Shown here piece after piece: positions 32,801 through 40,448 of a stretch of 49,940 nt of DNA. The notes below the pieces were generated by a model. It did no database searches. It saw only the letters and a list, made by a program, of their open reading frames with translations, and was not told the origin of the DNA. The position numbers and the translations under genes were made by a program. Numbering within the stretch: position 1 is the first letter of the stretch; every line of letters begins with the position of its first letter. The DNA is from Oscillospiraceae bacterium (GTDB lineage Bacteria; Bacillota; Clostridia; Oscillospirales; Oscillospiraceae): contig JAFUMG010000037.1 of assembly GCA_017473225.1 (NCBI GenBank), positions 1 through 49,940 on the forward strand, written 5' to 3'.

Positions 32801-34554
32801 GTGAAGGTGACGGGGCTGGTAAAGTCGATGGCCTCAGCGGTGGAGGGAGTGATCTCAGCACCGTCGGAGATACCGATATTGACCTTCAGCGCGGAAACGT
32901 CGGTACCATAGGGGACCTTGAAGGAGACGGTCTTTTCTTCGGTGTTCAGAGTCGCGCTGCCTACCTGCTCCTCAGACTCAAAGGCCAGCAGATTGGCGTA
33001 GGGGGGAACTTCCTTGGTGCTGTCGATCCACAGGGCAAAGTCGTCGACATAGCAGGTGCCGGTGCCGGTGTTGCCCATGACGTAGCACTCGATGGTGGAG
33101 TACTTTTCCAGAGCAACGTCGGAAACGGTGACCAGCTGATAGTCGTTGGCATCGCCGGTGATCTCAACGGAGCCCAGAGGAGTCTCGGAGCCGGCCACGC
33201 GGATGCCCAGGGTGGAGGTGCCGTCGGCCAGATTGACCCAGGCGGACAGGCTGTAGTAGCCGCTGCGCTCCAGCGTCACGGAGCGGTAAACCTCGCCGTC
33301 CTCGTCATTGGCGTAGATACGGCCGCAGGTAACGCCTCTGTGGGTATAGGACAGGGAGTTGCCGGTGATGACGCCGCCGTTGGCGGTCTTCCAGCCGGTG
33401 CCCTCGCCGGTCTCCAGGCCGGGGTTCTCGATCCAGTTGATGGCCACGGGACCGTAAGCCTCGGACAGGGCGGGCTCGCCGGACTTGCCGTAGGAGTCCA
33501 CGGGAGTGATTTCCAGCTTCAGGTACTTGCCGGCCTGAGCTTCGGTCAGGGTCAGGGTGTTGCCGACAGCGCCTTCAATGGCGGTGTACTCGCCGTCGGC
33601 GGTATCGCTGGCCAGCCAGCGATAGGTGCTGACGCCTTCCTTCTGGCCCTCATCGGGGTCGGAGAAGGTGTAGGAACCGGAGAGGATTTCGTCGGTGAAG
33701 GCATAACCGGAGATCGCAACGTCAGAAGCCATGGGAGCCTCATTGGGGACGGAGTCCAGATCCAGGACCAGGCTGGCCTCGGAAACGGTGCCGCCGATGG
33801 TCACGTCCATCATGGCGTCCAGCGCCATTTCGGCGGAATTCAGGACCACAGTCTCAGTGGTACCGGCTGCCACGGTGGCAGACACATCGCCGATGGAGAC
33901 AACCGCGTCTTCCTCACCGGCTGCCACGGTGGCGGTCAGGATGTACTTGGCTGCCCAGGGAGCCCGGACGGAAACGGTTTCGCTCAGGTCCATGCCTTCC
34001 AGCAGGTTCTGGCGGACATTGGAGAAGTCATAGGTGAAGGAGAAAGCGTCGCCGTTGACCCAGCTGCTGCCGCCGTAGGCGTAGACGTGGACCACATCGC
34101 CCTGGGTCAGCAGCACAGCATCCAGGGTGTGGGCCGCGCTGTAGGTGCAGCCTGTGCTCAAAGTGATTTCATTGATCACAGTGCCGTCTTCATAGCGGAT
34201 GCCCAGCTTGGCGTTGGAGCCGCCCTGATGGATCCATGCGGAAGTATTGTACAGGCCGGTGTAGGGAACGGTAACTGCCTGATAGATGTACTTGGCCGTA
34301 CCGCTGTCCAGGAAGAAACCGTAAGTGCCGAATTTGGGGTTGTTCTTCTGGTAGCCGCCGCCGCTGACGACCCAGCCGCCGACCATAGAAGTAACCTTAC
34401 TGCCGATGGACGCGTCGCCGGTCTCTTCAAATCCCGCGTTCTGCAGCAGCTCGCCGGAGTAATCTTCCGCGGCGGATGCGGCCAGGGGCAGCACCGATGC
34501 GAACATGCTCAGGCAAAGCAGCATGGCGACCACTTTCTTGAATGTTCTTTTCAC
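29839..34554 (-). CDS. SLH-anchored multidomain exoprotein with a six-hairpin glycosidase-like core
   Basis: A 1571-residue secreted protein. A signal peptide (about 1-28, ending ASAA) precedes two galactose-binding-like beta-sandwich domains (about 30-165 and 378-515) split by an Ig-like segment, then a bacterial surface beta domain (515-605). Residues about 615-1000 are rich in Trp and Tyr (SYWAGYYNRTAFYSRDF) and look like an alpha/alpha-barrel glycosidase; I cannot assign a GH family. An Ala/Glu-rich coiled coil spans about 1150-1350. Three SLH repeats (about 1395-1571, e.g. PDSSTTRAMMVTILYRIAG) anchor it to the cell wall. It probably releases galactosides from polymers outside the cell. 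Confidence 0.85.
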   Translation of the reverse strand: MKRTFKKVVAMLLCLSMFASVLPLAASAAEDYSGELLQNAGFEETGDASIGSKVTSMVGGWVVSGGGYQKNNPKFGTYGFFLDSGTAKYIYQAVTVPYTGLYNTSAWIHQGGSNAKLGIRYEDGTVINEITLSTGCTYSAAHTLDAVLLTQGDVVHVYAYGGSSWVNGDAFSFTYDFSNVRQNLLEGMDLSETVSVRAPWAAKYILTATVAAGEEDAVVSIGDVSATVAAGTTETVVLNSAEMALDAMMDVTIGGTVSEASLVLDLDSVPNEAPMASDVAISGYAFTDEILSGSYTFSDPDEGQKEGVSTYRWLASDTADGEYTAIEGAVGNTLTLTEAQAGKYLKLEITPVDSYGKSGEPALSEAYGPVAINWIENPGLETGEGTGWKTANGGVITGNSLSYTHRGVTCGRIYANDEDGEVYRSVTLERSGYYSLSAWVNLADGTSTLGIRVAGSETPLGSVEITGDANDYQLVTVSDVALEKYSTIECYVMGNTGTGTCYVDDFALWIDSTKEVPPYANLLAFESEEQVGSATLNTEEKTVSFKVPYGTDVSALKVNIGISDGAEITPSTAEAIDFTSPVTFTITNGDISSEWTVTCVVADKMVALESDNETLEDGFNWAVNKTQQFVMTGQTGTIDNGKSPDAEYIPSYWAGYYNRTAFYSRDFVHQATGAELVGLTEENFSMFQAFAQSANASRKWYALWALNFDGSAYYMDYNSDTSFVREVPAQFELVEKAYKQFLWSGDERYISDDMFEFYTHVMVDYVELHDSNNNGVAEGTGNGIFQGSCTYNERSGETIHEAGDAIGSQYQATLAYAGFCAARGDNEAAAEWYQKAADLKTYFNEEWGVKEGDEDGNYVRAQNVQTGTTYNDFGKENSWFMPLKMITEPGEKTDNYIDFIIESLGEGIGTSSTSPSNIEAYTYIPDMLFLYNRSDEAWKWMQYILSIKDEPHEVSSQGTNGDYPEISYTLVSQTVEGMMGVTPNAQQHTLTTVPRLPSDVGYVTLKYQEVGNNEIKLTHNGNAASVLTNVEGDDLTWEIQFYGSYPAISVDGEIIATQAKDINGVTVSYVTATVASGATVSAQAITEEALAAESAAAAEAKIDAIGQVTLESKEAIEAARAAYEALSEAGKGLVSNLDTLIAAERAYSVLIAQQSAEAAQADAEEANTLAGEANAAAAEAAALTAEDKTAAEKAAAAAAEAAEAAENAQAQANAAAAAAENAAAASDDDALAAAVAAASEKAQAAAEALTNTKYAANTALAYAEAQKAQAAAEQAEAEAANAREEAERAQAAAEEAARQAAENAAAAENAAEEARAAQAAAELANAKFSALAELAVITSGVDTGAMNAQDLAAYTEAVADTMDAIGSAGSAAEVEAVLNAGKAAIEAAQSCPASAFRDVELEKWYHESIDYMLRNGYMNGISDDLFAPDSSTTRAMMVTILYRIAGEPSVDGLENTFSDVPAGQWYTDAVIWAASENVVEGVGSGLFAPDQQITREQIVTILYRYANAEAVSENALAGYQDASSVSSWAKEAMNWAVSKGLVQGVSATQLIPSDLATRAQIAAILTRYLNA

Positions 34555-34605
34555 AATTTTTCCTCCTTATTGTGTTCTTCGCTGCCAAGGCAGCTGTGTT
34601 TGGGA

Positions 34606-35034
34606 TTATCCCATATCCGTCATCCAGACACCCACGGGTCGCTCCAAATGATGGAACCGTGTACCGGGAACATCCAGATTTTCGGCGATCTTGCACTGGG
34701 CCTGCGCCGTCAGCGCCATGGCCTGATGCCAGACGCCCTTATACAGGCACACCGGCTTGTCCAGCAGGAAGGCCTGGGGCTTGTCCGGGCTGCCGGGTTC
34801 CGCCACCAGAAGGACCGTCACACCGCTCAGGGGCTCGAAGCTTTCCAGCGTGGTGGGGTGAGATTCCAGGGTGTCGATCTCATGATTGCTGTAACGGAAA
34901 ACCGCCAGCCGCCAGGGCTCGCGCTCTTCGGTGATCACGACATGGAACCGCGGGTCTGCCTCGGGCGTAAATTCCAGCACTCTGCCGTAGGGCGCGAATT
35001 CTCCGGCTGTGACGTATTTCAAGGGAAGTTTCAT
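34606..35034 (-). CDS. Ureidoglycolate-lyase-like cupin protein
   Basis: A 142-residue small cupin. The start MKLPLKYVTAGEFAPYG and the later SHPTTLESFEPL and YKGVWHQAMAL segments resemble ureidoglycolate lyase (AllA). The ATG at 35034 follows AGGAGG; the upstream frame extension is not supported. It is first in a transcript with the SLH exoprotein (51 bp gap). No purine or allantoin genes are nearby, so a role with sugars or sugar acids is more likely than ureidoglycolate cleavage. Exact substrate unknown. Confidence 0.7.
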   Translation of the reverse strand: MKLPLKYVTAGEFAPYGRVLEFTPEADPRFHVVITEEREPWRLAVFRYSNHEIDTLESHPTTLESFEPLSGVTVLLVAEPGSPDKPQAFLLDKPVCLYKGVWHQAMALTAQAQCKIAENLDVPGTRFHHLERPVGVWMTDMG

Positions 35035-35082
35035 CTGCCGTACCTCCTTTCTTTCTGTTTCGCGTGGGAATGGGATATCTTG

Positions 35083-35150
35083 TACCAATATCTATTTTAT
35101 AGCAAAATAGACAATGGCGATATGTACCAAACCTACGATTTTATTGTATT
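35083..35150 (-). promoter_or_regulatory. Repeated motif TACCAA-N-TTTTAT upstream of the cupin-exoprotein operon
   Basis: Two copies occur here: TACCAATATCTATTTTATAG (starting at 35086) and TACCAAACCTACGATTTTAT (starting at 35126, then TGTA). A third, TACCAATCATCTGTTTTATT (then GTAC), lies at 38847-38869 in the yesM/ABC intergenic region. They could be binding sites for the YesN-type regulator or shared promoter elements. Confidence 0.45.
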
Positions 35151-35165
35151 TTACTACACCTTGGG

Positions 35166-35198
35166 CAAAAAATTGCCGTCCCCCGGAGGGGACGGCAG
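35166..35198 (-). terminator. Terminator of the YesN/YesM signalling operon
   Basis: TGCCGTCCCC and GGGGACGGCA form a stem followed, on the minus strand, by a run of six T residues. It is just past the stop of the AraC-type response regulator gene. Confidence 0.85.
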
Positions 35199-35209
35199 TA
35201 TGCGTTTTG

Positions 35210-36688
35210 TTAATCCGGCTTCTCGGTGTCTCCGCCCTGATGCTGCTTGCGGAAATCTCCCGGATAGCAGCCGGTCATTTTCTTGAATACATTGGTAAAA
35301 TGCCTGGGGCTGAAATAGCCCACCATCAGAGCCACATCCTTGACCCGGACGTTTTTGCGCATCAGAAGGATCCGCTTGGCCTGATTGATCCGCACTTCCG
35401 TCAGATAGGCGGAGAAGGTTTTGCCCATTCTGTCCCGGAAGATCTTGCTGAAATAGTTGGGAGTCAGGTCCATTTTTTCGGCCATCTGGACCACGCTGAT
35501 ATCCTCCATGTAATGCTGATCCACATATTTGACGATCTTGGCGAATTTGTCGGTCTCCATGCAGACGCCGCCCACAAAGATCTGGCTCCTGTGCCGCTCC
35601 AGCTGGCGGCACAGCCCCTGCAGTGTCCCCGGCCAGGAGAAGCGGCCATTCATACACACGCTGAGCAAATGGACCAGGGTGTTGGTCTGAATGCTGCGGA
35701 TCGTGCTGTTGGGATACTGCTGCAGAGCCTTCAGCGCCTTGTTGTAGAGGGATTCGTCAGCCTCCTGATAGGCGTCTACAAGCTCGCTGATGGTTTTCAG
35801 CAGCGCCTGTTCACGCTCTGTAAACAGGGTCTGGTCGAAGGAGGTGATCTTTCCATAGGTCAGGCCGAAGCGGTACTCCTCACGGCCGGCGTTCTCCTTC
35901 ATGGCATTGAACAGTGTCCACAAGTCCATGCCCCGGGCGCAGACGCACGACAGCGCCAACCTGGAATTGGCGACACTGGCGCAAAGCTTCTCCAGCTTCC
36001 CGCGCAGACTGTCGAAGGTCCGTTCCTCGCAGCGGACGATGAAGACCAGGCCGGAATCCTTGGGTTCCCAGATCATGTAGGGCACCCGGCTGGAAAGCAG
36101 CCGCTTTCCGAAGTCCTGAAGCCCCTGCGTCAGCGTCAGATACCCCTCGCGGTAGCTCTCGGGCGCCGGAGGCGAATCCAGATAGAAACGGAAGGCATAA
36201 TACTGCCCGGGCATATCGGCGCAGGGATCCTCCTGGGGACAGTAGCCGACCTCCTCCCACAGGCGGAAGCAATCTCCTGCCCGGACATTGAAATTCAGGT
36301 TCAAATTGCGCCGGTTGTCATAGAGACGGACCATCAGCCGGTCCATGACTGACTTCAGTTCCGCTTCCTCAATGGGTTTGAGAAGATAGTCCGCCACTTG
36401 GAGACTGATGCCCTTTCTGGCATAGCTGAAATCGGAATAGCCGGAAATGATCACAAACTGAGTATCCGAATCGCTTTCCATGCACTGCGCGATGGCGGAC
36501 AGGCCGTCCAAATGCGGCATGCTGATATCTACGAATGCCACATCCGGCTGATGGAGCCTGCATTGTTCCACCAGACGCTTACCATTAGAGACCTCAATGA
36601 TCATCGGGTTCTCGTCCAGAATATCACACAGTACGCTTTTCAGCGAGAACCTTGCCAGACGGTCATCGTCCGCGATTAGGATTACCAT
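35210..36688 (-). CDS. YesN-type AraC-family response regulator
   Basis: A 492-residue regulator. The N-terminal receiver (1-125) has DDD at 7-9, phospho-acceptor D54 in AFVDISMP and the lysine motif LLKPIEEAE. A variable middle follows. The C-terminal AraC domain (about 385-485) has two helix-turn-helix units, ISVVQMAEKMDLTPNYFSK and VKDVALMVGYFSPRHF. It is last in an operon with a lone receiver protein and a YesM-like kinase, divergent from a sugar ABC transporter. It should activate galactoside uptake and hydrolysis genes when phosphorylated. Confidence 0.92.
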   Translation of the reverse strand: MVILIADDDRLARFSLKSVLCDILDENPMIIEVSNGKRLVEQCRLHQPDVAFVDISMPHLDGLSAIAQCMESDSDTQFVIISGYSDFSYARKGISLQVADYLLKPIEEAELKSVMDRLMVRLYDNRRNLNLNFNVRAGDCFRLWEEVGYCPQEDPCADMPGQYYAFRFYLDSPPAPESYREGYLTLTQGLQDFGKRLLSSRVPYMIWEPKDSGLVFIVRCEERTFDSLRGKLEKLCASVANSRLALSCVCARGMDLWTLFNAMKENAGREEYRFGLTYGKITSFDQTLFTEREQALLKTISELVDAYQEADESLYNKALKALQQYPNSTIRSIQTNTLVHLLSVCMNGRFSWPGTLQGLCRQLERHRSQIFVGGVCMETDKFAKIVKYVDQHYMEDISVVQMAEKMDLTPNYFSKIFRDRMGKTFSAYLTEVRINQAKRILLMRKNVRVKDVALMVGYFSPRHFTNVFKKMTGCYPGDFRKQHQGGDTEKPD

Positions 36689-37065
36689 CTTCCTTCTCCC
36701 TCCATCATTCCACAGTATTTCAGTACCTCAGCCAGCTCTTCCAGACTGGCCGGCTTGGACAGCACCTGATCCGCCGGTATTTCAAGACTCTGGTCCTCCG
36801 GCGTCATATCGTAGCCGCTCATGAGGACCCATTTGGTATCCGGACAATCGGCACGGAGCTTTCGGATCAGCTCCACGCCGTTGCACAGCGGCATTTTATA
36901 GTCCACGAAGCACAGATCGGGCGCTCCGTGTTCATTGATCCACTCCTGGGCGCAGGCGGCACCGGATGCCTGGGCAAAGTCCGGACTGCTGCCCAGCAGC
37001 TCACGCAGCATGCTCTCGGTGCAGATGCGCACCAGCCTTTCATCATCGACAAGCAGTATTTTCAT
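36682..37065 (-). CDS. Stand-alone receiver-domain protein
   Basis: A 127-residue CheY-like protein without an output domain: DDE at 7-9, phospho-acceptor D55 in CFVDYKMP and the lysine motif VLSKPAS near 103-108. It overlaps the kinase gene by 23 bp and the YesN gene by 7 bp. A third component between a YesM kinase and its YesN regulator is less usual; it could act as a phosphate sink or an intermediate competing for the kinase. Confidence 0.9.
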   Translation of the reverse strand: MKILLVDDERLVRICTESMLRELLGSSPDFAQASGAACAQEWINEHGAPDLCFVDYKMPLCNGVELIRKLRADCPDTKWVLMSGYDMTPEDQSLEIPADQVLSKPASLEELAEVLKYCGMMEGEGRW

Positions 37066-38812
37066 GCTCGGCCTCCTGTCCGTCGTCTGTCAGGGGAATC
37101 ATCAGCCGTACCAGCGTACCCATGCCCGGGGTGCTGTCCACCTCGTAGCGGGAGCCCTTGCGGAACAGCTCCAGCCGGTTCATCACGTTTTTAAGCCCCA
37201 CCCTGGGGGAGGTTTCCAGAATGCTCAGGTCAAAGCCAACGCCGGTGTCCTCAATCACCAGTACCAGCGTATCCTCCTCGATATAGGCCCGCAACGTGAT
37301 CTCGATGGGCCGGTCACTTTCCTCCATACCGTGGACGATGGAATTTTCCACCAGAGGCTGGATGATCAGCTTGGGGATCAGCTGCCGGGAGGCTTCGCCC
37401 TCCAGATCGATATGATAGGCGATCCGGTCATCAAAGCGCAGCTGCTGCAGCTGCAGATACTGAGAGGCGAACTGATACTCCTGGTCTACCGTCACCGCGT
37501 CGCTGCGGCTGCAGATATGGCGGAACAGCTTGGTCAGCTGCAGAATGCTGATCTCCAGCTGCTTGCTCTCGCCCATCCGGTTCAGGGCGATAAAGCCGTT
37601 GAGGGTATTATAAAGGAAATGGGGATTGATCTGGGATTGCAGCGCCATGAATTCCGCCCGGCTCTGGCTGTCCCGGGCATCCGCTTCCGCCCGGATCAGC
37701 GCCTTCAGATTCTGGCCCATTTCGTTCACGGCGTCAACGATCACCTGGTATTCCTCTTTGCCGTCGTGGACCTGGCATTGGTAGTCAAGATTGCCCTGCT
37801 GCAGTTGGCGGATGGCCTCCAGAATGGCTTCAATGGAATTAAAGGAGCTGGCGGACTGCTTGCGGTACAGCAGGAAGGTCATGGTGTAGGCCAGCAGAAT
37901 GACGCCAAGAATGATGACGAAGGAATCGACGAAGGAATTCAGCACATCGTCCACGGAGCAAATGTGGATCAAACGGCAGCCCTTGATATCCCGGACTTCA
38001 AATTGATACAGGTGTATCCCGCACCGGCCCTCCGTCTTGCCGCTCAGGGCCATTTCGATCAGGCGGCTGTCCGTCTCGCCGATGGCATAGATCTGATTGC
38101 CCAGAGCGTCCAGCAGAAGCAGACCGGAGCGCTCCGTTACGGTAACGGAATGGATGCAGTCGATAATCAGGTCCGTCTTGATGTCGATCCGGAGAATGCC
38201 CAGATCCTTCTGCGTATCGATATCCCGGATGGTGCGAAGCAGTGTGTAGGTATCCGGATCACCGCTATCCAACTGCAGAAATACGGGAAGGGTGTCGTAG
38301 TTTTCTGTAATGCTGTACAGCTCCCCGACCGCGGATGCTTCCACCTGGGCATAGCGGATGCCGGCCGCGCTTCTGCTGATGGTGTAGCTGTCCGTATATC
38401 CGACGCCGAAGGGGTAGAAGGTGATGGCCTGGATCTTCTGCCGGGAGGTGTGCAGCATCTTTGTAAAGAGCATGGTGTAGTTTGTTTCCAGCGTAGCGAT
38501 CTTTAAGGCCGCGGGCGCGTCGGAATCATCGCGCAGATAGCCGTTATACATATAGATCATGATCTGTTCGATGTCGCTGTACAGATATGGCGTGAAGGAA
38601 ATCTGCTCGATCTCCGAAAGATCTGATGTCAGCACGCTTGCTGCTGTATCCATCATATCCGAGGAGGAAGTCTTATGGATATTCAGAGACTGGCTCAGAT
38701 AATAGGATGACAGAATGATGGACAGGACCAGGATCGGTACCACCGCGCTGATCAGAAACTGACGGAGATGAACGTGCCTGAAACCAGGCAGCGGCCGCTT
38801 TCTTCTCTGCAT
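37043..38812 (-). CDS. YesM-type sensor histidine kinase
   Basis: A 589-residue membrane kinase. Two membrane segments (about 20-42 and 292-312) flank an extracellular sensor domain. A HAMP-like region follows (about 313-365), then the His_kinase domain with phospho-acceptor H398 in QSQINPHFLYNTLN and the ATPase with LVENSIVHG and EDTGVGFD. The ATG at 38812 follows GGAGGGG; open frame upstream is not supported. Kinases of this group sense sugars or sugar-binding proteins and signal to YesN partners. It is first in the signalling operon. Confidence 0.93.
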   Translation of the reverse strand: MQRRKRPLPGFRHVHLRQFLISAVVPILVLSIILSSYYLSQSLNIHKTSSSDMMDTAASVLTSDLSEIEQISFTPYLYSDIEQIMIYMYNGYLRDDSDAPAALKIATLETNYTMLFTKMLHTSRQKIQAITFYPFGVGYTDSYTISRSAAGIRYAQVEASAVGELYSITENYDTLPVFLQLDSGDPDTYTLLRTIRDIDTQKDLGILRIDIKTDLIIDCIHSVTVTERSGLLLLDALGNQIYAIGETDSRLIEMALSGKTEGRCGIHLYQFEVRDIKGCRLIHICSVDDVLNSFVDSFVIILGVILLAYTMTFLLYRKQSASSFNSIEAILEAIRQLQQGNLDYQCQVHDGKEEYQVIVDAVNEMGQNLKALIRAEADARDSQSRAEFMALQSQINPHFLYNTLNGFIALNRMGESKQLEISILQLTKLFRHICSRSDAVTVDQEYQFASQYLQLQQLRFDDRIAYHIDLEGEASRQLIPKLIIQPLVENSIVHGMEESDRPIEITLRAYIEEDTLVLVIEDTGVGFDLSILETSPRVGLKNVMNRLELFRKGSRYEVDSTPGMGTLVRLMIPLTDDGQEAEHENTACR

Positions 38813-38842
38813 GCAATCCCCTCCAATTATAACACTGCCACA

Positions 38843-38872
38843 ATTATACCAATCATCTGTTTTATTGTACAG
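38843..38872 (-). promoter_or_regulatory. yesM promoter region overlapping the repeated TACCAA motif
   Basis: A minus-strand TATAAT (38843-38848) preceded by TTGG coincides with a copy of the TACCAA-N-TTTTATTGTA motif. The plus-strand reading continues to a second GTTTTGTACG 23 bp later, forming direct GTAC repeats about two helical turns apart. The -35 for yesM is poor, which fits an activated promoter. Confidence 0.5.
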
Positions 38873-38925
38873 CGATTTTTGGGTGTTTTGTACGAAACAG
38901 CCCTCAAATCGTAGCTTAGTGACCT

Positions 38926-38953
38926 TTGCATCCAAACCACGGGAAATTATAAT
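38926..38953 (+). promoter_or_regulatory. Promoter of the sugar ABC transporter operon
   Basis: TTGCAT (38926-38931) and TATAAT (38948-38953) with a 16-bp spacer lie 45 bp before the substrate-binding protein gene. The GTAC direct repeats lie just upstream, where a YesN-type activator could bind. Confidence 0.6.
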
Positions 38954-38998
38954 AATACTAGGCATTGGTCCCCACCAAATTTTGAAAGGAGAACAAAA

Positions 38999-40318
38999 AT
39001 GAAAAAGATTCTTTGCCTGCTTCTGGCTCTCGTTATGGTCATGGGCATGTTCGCTGCCTGCGGCGATACCGACGAGACCCCCGCAACCAACGCTCCCGTA
39101 TCCGATGAAACCAAGGCTGCCGATGATGCCACCGAGGCACAGGTTGGCTCCAACAGCGATGTTGTACTTACCTTCATGACCAATGTGGTTGGTGAGAAGG
39201 CCACCGCTCTGGAAGCCGCTATCCGCGACTTCGAAGCTGAGACCGGCTATACCGTCGAGTTCTCCGCTCCCGGCGACAGCTACGAAGAGCTGATGAAGAC
39301 CAAGATGGCTTCCAATGAGCTGCCCGATGTCTTCACCACCCACGGCTGGTCCGTTGCCCGCTACAGCGAGTACCTGATGCCCGTCAACGACATGGACTTT
39401 GCTTCCCGCATCTCCGATCAGATCAAGCCCGTCATCACTGACGCTGAAGGCAACATGTACGTTCTGCCCATCGACATCGATATCGCCGGCATGGTCTACA
39501 ATGTGGACGTTCTGGAGTCCTGCGGCATCAATGTCGACGACCTGACCACTTGGGAAGCCTTTGCTGATGCCTGCGCCGTTATCGAGGCTGCCGGTATCGA
39601 TCCCATGCACATCGGTGGTAAGGACACCTGGACCATCGGCCAGTTCTTTGACTGGGTCGCTCCTTCCTTCTATGTCACCGACGAAGCCAACTCCAAGGCC
39701 GCTGACCTGAAGGCCGGCACCTTCGATACCGCTGTCTGGACCGAGCTGTGCCAGATGCTGTACGACTGGACCGAGGCTGGCTACTTTAATACCGACGTTC
39801 TGACTGCTGACTACAGCAGCGACATCGAGGCTCTGGCCACCGGCACCACCGCCTTCTGCTTCTACGGCAACTATGCCATCAGCGATGCCATGGTCGTCAA
39901 CGCCGACGCCAACCTGGGCATGATGCCCATTCCCTCCAACTCCGCGGATGACGAGCCCACCCTGATTGCCGGCGAGGACATCGCTATCGGCATCTGGAAG
40001 GACACCGCTTATTCCGCTGAGGCTCAGGAGCTGCTGGAGTACCTGGCCCGTCCCGAGGTCTGCGCGAAGATCGCTGAGGCTGCCGGCAACGCCGCTGGCC
40101 TGACCGATGTTACCGTTGATCTGGGCGTCATCCAGACCTATCTGGACAAGTACAACACTGTTGAGACCTTTGCTTACTTCGACCGCGAGTACCTGCCCAG
40201 CGGTATGTGGGATGTGATGTGCTCCACCGGTGCTGAGATCCTGGCCCTGAACAGCGGCTCCGTTGAGGATGCGGCTTCTGTCATGGAGCAGTCCTTCATG
40301 GATAAGTATGTCGGCTGA
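38999..40318 (+). CDS. Sugar ABC transporter substrate-binding lipoprotein
   Basis: A 439-residue family-1 extracellular solute-binding protein. The lipoprotein signal peptide ends at FAAC, with C21 lipidated, followed by a Thr/Ala/Asp-rich linker (about 22-50). The binding domain has PDVFTTHGWS, LPIDIDIAGMVYNVD and the C-terminal YLPSGMWDVM. A GAAAGGAG site lies upstream. It is the first and probably most expressed gene of the operon; a hairpin follows it. Adjacent alpha-galactosidase points to an alpha-galactoside such as melibiose or raffinose, inferred from context. Confidence 0.92.
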   Translation: MKKILCLLLALVMVMGMFAACGDTDETPATNAPVSDETKAADDATEAQVGSNSDVVLTFMTNVVGEKATALEAAIRDFEAETGYTVEFSAPGDSYEELMKTKMASNELPDVFTTHGWSVARYSEYLMPVNDMDFASRISDQIKPVITDAEGNMYVLPIDIDIAGMVYNVDVLESCGINVDDLTTWEAFADACAVIEAAGIDPMHIGGKDTWTIGQFFDWVAPSFYVTDEANSKAADLKAGTFDTAVWTELCQMLYDWTEAGYFNTDVLTADYSSDIEALATGTTAFCFYGNYAISDAMVVNADANLGMMPIPSNSADDEPTLIAGEDIAIGIWKDTAYSAEAQELLEYLARPEVCAKIAEAAGNAAGLTDVTVDLGVIQTYLDKYNTVETFAYFDREYLPSGMWDVMCSTGAEILALNSGSVEDAASVMEQSFMDKYVG

Positions 40319-40355
40319 TTCGATATCGGCTGATCTGCGTTAGTTAGTATGCCCA

Positions 40356-40384
40356 AGGGCGGGTCTGTTCTTTGCAGACCCGCC
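40356..40384 (+). terminator. Intercistronic hairpin after the sugar-binding protein gene
   Basis: GGGCGGGTCTG pairs with CAGACCCGCCC. No U tract follows, so it probably stabilises the binding-protein mRNA end or attenuates partially, raising that protein over the permeases. Confidence 0.7.
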
Positions 40385-40448
40385 CAATTCAAAGCAAATG
40401 ATCGATTTGCGCAAAAATATGGCCTGTCCCAAAAGGAGGAACGCTTTC

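Noticed and set aside
28816..35286. Plus-strand open frame of more than 2100 codons opposite galK and the SLH exoprotein
   Set aside because: It is the antisense of a highly Ala/Gly-rich gene. The minus strand has a signal peptide, recognisable domains and SLH repeats; the plus frame gives low-complexity Gly/Val/His sequence.
37043..39610. Longer sensor-kinase ORF beginning near 39610
   Set aside because: The first 266 codons are antisense of the sugar-binding protein and of the intergenic promoters. The ATG at 38812 has a strong ribosome site.
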